The notes under the pieces were generated by a model, which saw nothing but the letters and a program-made list of their open reading frames with translations, was not told the origin of the DNA and searched no databases. This document shows, piece after piece, positions 60,103 through 64,000 of a DNA stretch of 64,000 bases. The stretch's first letter is position 1. Each line of letters opens with the position of its first letter. This DNA is from Chitinophaga sp. MM2321 (lineage in GTDB: Bacteria; Bacteroidota; Bacteroidia; Chitinophagales; Chitinophagaceae). The DNA lies in contig NZ_OZ035533.1 of NCBI RefSeq assembly GCF_964033635.1, forward strand, positions 5,861,001 through 5,925,000, given 5' to 3'. Position numbers and translations under genes: made by a program.

Positions 60103-63100
60103 TCAGAAGCGGATATTCAGCCCCACAGTGTATGTTTTGGCCTGTGGTATAGTATAGAAATCAACACCGCCGGCAATATTCTTGGAAGAATTGGTATCGG
60201 TTCCCAATGGCGCTGTATTCACTTCCGGATCACTCATGTAATGGGTTTTAGTCCATAAATTATACCCGGCTACATAGAGCTTGGCACCCTGGATCTTTAA
60301 TGCGGAAACAATTTTTTTAGGAAGATTATAACCCAGCGTTACATTTTTCAGTCTCATATAAGAGCCATCATAGATGTAGCGGGAAGTAGCCTGGTAGCCG
60401 GTTGGATAACTCAGGCTCACGCGCGGCACATTTGTGATATCACCCTTCTTCTGCCACCTGTTCATGATATCCAGCGTCTGGTTATCGAGGCCGTTACTAA
60501 AACCAGTGGTCTGGTAAATACCGGCCTGGTTGAAGATGCTGTTGCCATGTACAAATGTGAAGAATACACTCAGGTCAAATCCTTTGTAAGAAAAGTTATT
60601 GGTAAATCCACCTGTAAAATCAGGATTGGAATTACCTACTACCATATTAGGCGCCCTGCTGAAAGCAGTGGTAGACTTACCCAGCGAATCCTGGAAAAGC
60701 GCATCGCCGGTTTCGGGATCTGCACCCAGGAATTTAGGCAGATAGAATGATCCGATGGCTTCTCCTTCTACGGCCTGTTGTACGCCACTTTTAATTACCT
60801 GTCCGTCGAGGCTCGTAATTTTGTTTTTATTAAACCCTATGTTGAAGATTGTTGACCATTTAAAATCACCTTCGAGGTTACGGGTTGTCAGTGAAAATTC
60901 TATTCCTTTATTTTCCATCTTTCCCAGGTTGCGCGTAATGATACCATAACCGGTAGAAAGCGGAATGTTTACATCCAGCAACAGGTCTGTTGTTTTCTTT
61001 TTGTATACATCTACTTCACCGGAGATCCGGTTATCGAGGAACCCAAATTCCAGACCGGCATCTGTCTGAAAAGTTTTTTCCCATTTCAGATCGGGGTTAC
61101 CCAGCTGGAATGGTTGGAAACCTGGCAGGTCAGGATAATTGGTAATACTATAAAGCGATAAAAATTTATTCTCACCTATTTCTGCGTTACCTGTCAAACC
61201 TGCGCTGGCCCTCAGTTTCAACATGCTGATTACACGAGACTCTTTCATGAAATCTTCATTGGAAATCATCCAGCCCAATGATCCTGCGGGAAATACCCCA
61301 TACCTGTTATTGGGTCCGAAGCGGGAGGAACCATCCGCTCTTACACTGAAACTGGCCAGGTATTTTTCCTTGTAGGCATAGTTGCCTCTGAAGAAATAAG
61401 ACAGGAAAGTATACCTGAAATTCTGTGAGGAGCCTGTTGTAATAGAGGTGGCGCCCGACAGGTTTTTCACCGCATCGGAAGGATATCCTTCTCCTTGTAT
61501 ACTTGAATTCCGGTTATCATTTTGCAGATAGCTCATACCCAATACCATGGATAATTTATGATCGTTACCAAGCACCGGTGCTATCGTAAAAAAGTTGTTC
61601 GTATTAAGTGTAACGCTCTGCGCAGTGATAGACTGTCCTTTACCAATACCCTGGCCATCCTGCGACAGTTTACTTTTAAAATAGTCTTCATTCATATTGA
61701 GGATATCTGTTCCTACTTCCGAACGGAAACTTAACCAGGGGAGGAAATTATAATTTGCGTAAGCATTTCCCAGTGTACGGAAAGTTATCTGTTTATCGCT
61801 GTCGTAAAGTGCATCAAAAAGACCATTGTCATACAGCGTTCGGTTATTTAATTTTCCGGTTTCCGGATCAATCAACGGCGAAATTGGAATCTGTGCAACC
61901 AACTGTCCGGGGGTGGAAAATGAATTATCATCGGTGATACGATCCAGTTGTGAGCGGTTTATGCTCAGGTTAATGCCCACTGATAATTTATCGGTGGCCG
62001 CATGGTCCAGGCTCAGGCGGGCGCCATAGCGGGTAAATTTATTGTTGATGACGATGGCATCCTGTGCGTTGTAAAATCCGGAGATAAAGAACCTTGTTTT
62101 TTCATTACCGCCGGTGGCTGACAGGTTGATCTGATCTGTTTTGGCAGACTTGCGGTATACTTCATTTTCCCAGTTGGTGTTTACCGCCTGGTTACGCCAG
62201 TCGGTACCGAGTGAGTAATCATCCAGTATACCCTCGTATGATTTTTTGTAATCTGCGATCGCTTCTTCTTCTGTGGTATAGCTGGGTGTATCGTGGTTGG
62301 CAAAATCTATCCTTCCATCATTTACGGCAGCTTCTTCAATCAGGTCTACATATTGTTTGGCGTTGAGGAAACCGCGTTTTTTAGTAGGGGTAGACCAGCC
62401 GGTATTTACATCCAGGCTAAAAACAGTTTTCTGATTGAGCTTCCCTTTTTTGGTGGTTACCAGTACCACGCCATTGGAGGCACGGGCACCGTAGATAGCT
62501 GTAGCAGCAGCATCTTTCAATATTTCTACAGATTCAATGTCGTTCGGATTAATATCTACCAGCGGGTTGGTGATTTCATTGTTAACATCTGACTGCAGGC
62601 TGGTTTCAACCGGCATTCCATCAATGATGTATAAAGGCTGGCTGCTGGCCGAAATAGACGAGGTACCGCGGATCCTCACCTTGATTCCCTGGCCTACTTT
62701 ACCACTGCCGGATTCAATGACCACACCGGCTGCTTTACCCTGGATAGCGGATTCAAAGCTGGCTACCGGGATATCTTCAATTTCTTTGGCGTTGATTTTT
62801 GAGATGGAACCGGTTACTTCCCGCTTGAGCTGCGTACCATAACCCACGACCACTACTTCCGAAATATCTTTATTACCGGTGCTTAGTGATACGGATATAT
62901 CACTTTTACCAGCGATAGATATTTCCTGGTCGGAATAGCCGATAAATGAAAAAACAAGGGCATTTACATTTTTATTTACGGCTAATTTAAAGGACCCGTC
63001 CGCACTGGTGATGGTGCCGGATGCGGTTCCTTTTACTCTAACAGTTACACCGGGCAAGGGATTCCCGTCTTTGGCGTCTGTAACCTTTCCTGTAATTTGT

Positions 63101-63168
63101 TTGGATTGGGCAAAGGAAAACATGCATAGAAGCATTAGCATGGTTACCCACGAATAAAATCGAAACAT
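60103..63168 (-). CDS. SusC/RagA-family TonB-linked outer-membrane transporter
   Basis: 1021 residues. Signal peptide about 1-20, carboxypeptidase-regulatory domain (ITGKVTDAKDGNPLPGVTVRV), TonB box region EVVVVGYGTQLKREVTGSIS, plug with VRIRGTSSISASSQPLYIIDG and IESVEILKDAAATAIYGARA, then the large barrel ending IPQAKTYTVGLNIRF. It imports a glycan or peptide with the SusD lid using TonB energy. No sigma/anti-sigma or enzyme gene adjoins it inside the window. Confidence 0.97.
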   Translation of the reverse strand: MFRFYSWVTMLMLLCMFSFAQSKQITGKVTDAKDGNPLPGVTVRVKGTASGTITSADGSFKLAVNKNVNALVFSFIGYSDQEISIAGKSDISVSLSTGNKDISEVVVVGYGTQLKREVTGSISKINAKEIEDIPVASFESAIQGKAAGVVIESGSGKVGQGIKVRIRGTSSISASSQPLYIIDGMPVETSLQSDVNNEITNPLVDINPNDIESVEILKDAAATAIYGARASNGVVLVTTKKGKLNQKTVFSLDVNTGWSTPTKKRGFLNAKQYVDLIEEAAVNDGRIDFANHDTPSYTTEEEAIADYKKSYEGILDDYSLGTDWRNQAVNTNWENEVYRKSAKTDQINLSATGGNEKTRFFISGFYNAQDAIVINNKFTRYGARLSLDHAATDKLSVGINLSINRSQLDRITDDNSFSTPGQLVAQIPISPLIDPETGKLNNRTLYDNGLFDALYDSDKQITFRTLGNAYANYNFLPWLSFRSEVGTDILNMNEDYFKSKLSQDGQGIGKGQSITAQSVTLNTNNFFTIAPVLGNDHKLSMVLGMSYLQNDNRNSSIQGEGYPSDAVKNLSGATSITTGSSQNFRYTFLSYFFRGNYAYKEKYLASFSVRADGSSRFGPNNRYGVFPAGSLGWMISNEDFMKESRVISMLKLRASAGLTGNAEIGENKFLSLYSITNYPDLPGFQPFQLGNPDLKWEKTFQTDAGLEFGFLDNRISGEVDVYKKKTTDLLLDVNIPLSTGYGIITRNLGKMENKGIEFSLTTRNLEGDFKWSTIFNIGFNKNKITSLDGQVIKSGVQQAVEGEAIGSFYLPKFLGADPETGDALFQDSLGKSTTAFSRAPNMVVGNSNPDFTGGFTNNFSYKGFDLSVFFTFVHGNSIFNQAGIYQTTGFSNGLDNQTLDIMNRWQKKGDITNVPRVSLSYPTGYQATSRYIYDGSYMRLKNVTLGYNLPKKIVSALKIQGAKLYVAGYNLWTKTHYMSDPEVNTAPLGTDTNSSKNIAGGVDFYTIPQAKTYTVGLNIRF

Positions 63169-63415
63169 GGTGTTGTTTTTAAATGATCATGAAGAATAAA
63201 CAAGACAAGCGATAGACTATGTTTTTTGGGCTGAAAGGTTCCGTTTTTCAAATAATTGGGAGGTTAAGCCCAGTGAGCAAATTAAATGGTTGACAATTCT
63301 CTTCTAAGCAAGTTCCGTACGGCCCAGGTTTCCGGATGGGCACTTATACTAAATTAAAGTATTTCCTTAAAAAAATGTTAAAATCTGCGATTTTTTTTCA
63401 GACAGGGGGCAAAAA

Positions 63416-63448
63416 AAATCCGTTCCGGCGCCAGGCCGAAACGGATTT
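63416..63448 (-). terminator. Intrinsic terminator of the zinc protease gene
   Basis: AAATCCGTTCCGG / CCGAAACGGATTT; minus-strand T-run of eight. 19 bp past the stop. Confidence 0.88.
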
Positions 63449-63467
63449 ATCATATTAAATAAATTTA

Positions 63468-64000
63468 TTAACTGTTCCTATTCCTGGCTCCCATGTAGAT
63501 CAGGATATACTGAAACAGGGCAGCGAGGGAAGCGAGAGCTGCCACCACGTAGGTCATAGCAGCCCACCAGAGGGCATTTTTGGCTTTATCATGCTCCTGT
63601 GGCCGCATAATCTGGCTATTATCCAGCCAAGCGAGTGCGCGCCGGGAAGCGTCAAACTCAACCGGTAGCGTTATAAGCGCGAATACGGTCGTGATGGCAA
63701 AAAGGATGATACCCCCCAGCAATAGCTGCGGAAAGGTGTTTATCAGCAGGATACCGCCTAACAACACCCATTGTACGAGGGAGGAGCTGACCTGAACGGC
63801 CGGCACCAGCTTGGAGCGGAGTCCCAGCCAGGGGTAGGCAGCAGCGTGCTGTACCGCGTGCCCGCATTCATGGGCGGCTACAGCCGCAGCGGCCACGTTG
63901 GCGCCTGCATATACATCCGGGCTCAGGTTAACGGTCCTGTTAGCCGGGTTATAGTGATCGGACAAGAATCCTTCGGACGACACTACCTGTACATCCGTGA
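63468..64000 (-). CDS. YugP-like zinc metallopeptidase, N-terminus cut by window edge
   Basis: At least 177 codons are visible; the frame stays open to the right edge (upstream codons read ...TDVQVVSSEGFLSDHY). Zinc motif AAHECGHAVQHA (HExGH type), then membrane helices (VLLGGILLINTFPQLLLGG; ITTVFALITL) and the end YVVAALASLAALFQYILIYMG. The Pfam zinc peptidase family 2 (YugP) is a membrane-bound metalloprotease of unclear substrate. The GTG at 63983 is internal, not the start. Confidence 0.88.
   Translation of the reverse strand, partial: TDVQVVSSEGFLSDHYNPANRTVNLSPDVYAGANVAAAAVAAHECGHAVQHAAAYPWLGLRSKLVPAVQVSSSLVQWVLLGGILLINTFPQLLLGGIILFAITTVFALITLPVEFDASRRALAWLDNSQIMRPQEHDKAKNALWWAAMTYVVAALASLAALFQYILIYMGARNRNS

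Noticed and set aside
63468..63983. GTG at 63983 as the start of the zinc protease
   Set aside because: The frame stays open with family-like residues up to the window edge, so the true start lies outside.

Overview
The window looks like a chromosomal segment of a Bacteroidota bacterium, most likely family Chitinophagaceae and close to the genus Chitinophaga. Reasons: a SusC/SusD pair, Bat-type VWA and TPR genes, a split two-gene MetH, ribosomal protein bTHX, a long-form IspG, sigma/anti-sigma loci of Bacteroidota type, many small lipoproteins with an N-terminal lipobox, and promoters matching the Bacteroidota pattern TTTG-N19-22-TAnnTTTG. The genus assignment is an inference from gene content, not a measured result. 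No rRNA or tRNA gene, insertion sequence, prophage or CRISPR array was recognised.

Layout. 1-1.1 kb: sigma factor and a truncated membrane partner. 1.2-8.1 kb: purH, comEC and carB on the minus strand. 8.5-10.4 kb: a three-gene cassette (small CxxC peptide, DUF692/MNIO oxidase, DUF2063-like partner) that looks like a RiPP pathway. 10.4-13.0 kb: DeoR regulator with an MFS transporter, divergent from a deoxynucleotidase. 13.0-14.4 kb: a double-HTH regulator facing a 92-residue protein across an intergenic region with 20-bp-period repeats. 14.7-20.5 kb: acs, an L,D-transpeptidase and an M16 protease. 20.7-23.6 kb: sigma, anti-sigma, outer-membrane protein and a small protein. 24.0-28.3 kb: kbl, a class D beta-lactamase, batB and batC. 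28.6-35.5 kb: an RND efflux operon (tolC, pump, adaptor) behind an AraC regulator. 35.6-40.9 kb: ispG, a small KKDGTPD-repeat protein, LysR, GNAT, an MBL hydrolase and a lipoprotein. 41.1-42.7 kb: sigma with two tandem paralogous anti-sigma genes. 42.9-45.7 kb: lipoproteins and recR. 45.8-46.3 kb: a micro-operon with a 32-residue Cys-rich peptide. 46.4-52.5 kb: a SAM-II-like leader, split metH, xth, a DUF4286 gene, an HU gene and bTHX. 52.6-58.4 kb: pdxH, a DUF3298 lipoprotein and the translation block rplM-rpsI-rpsB-tsf-pyrH. 58.7-63.2 kb: susD and susC. Right edge: a truncated YugP-like zinc protease.

The most unusual signals are: (1) the MNIO cassette; (2) the Cys-rich micropeptide operon bounded by a good promoter and a terminator; (3) families of very long intergenic palindromes built from short 7-9 nt words. 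Five palindromes share the core AAATGCAGCG-GAGAT, and in four of them (A-D) the copy-specific variant next to the core is identical in both arms (the fifth, E, differs at one base). They sit immediately after stop codons. (4) A SAM-II-like pseudoknot in front of metH. All family names are from recognition of motifs by eye; no search was run.
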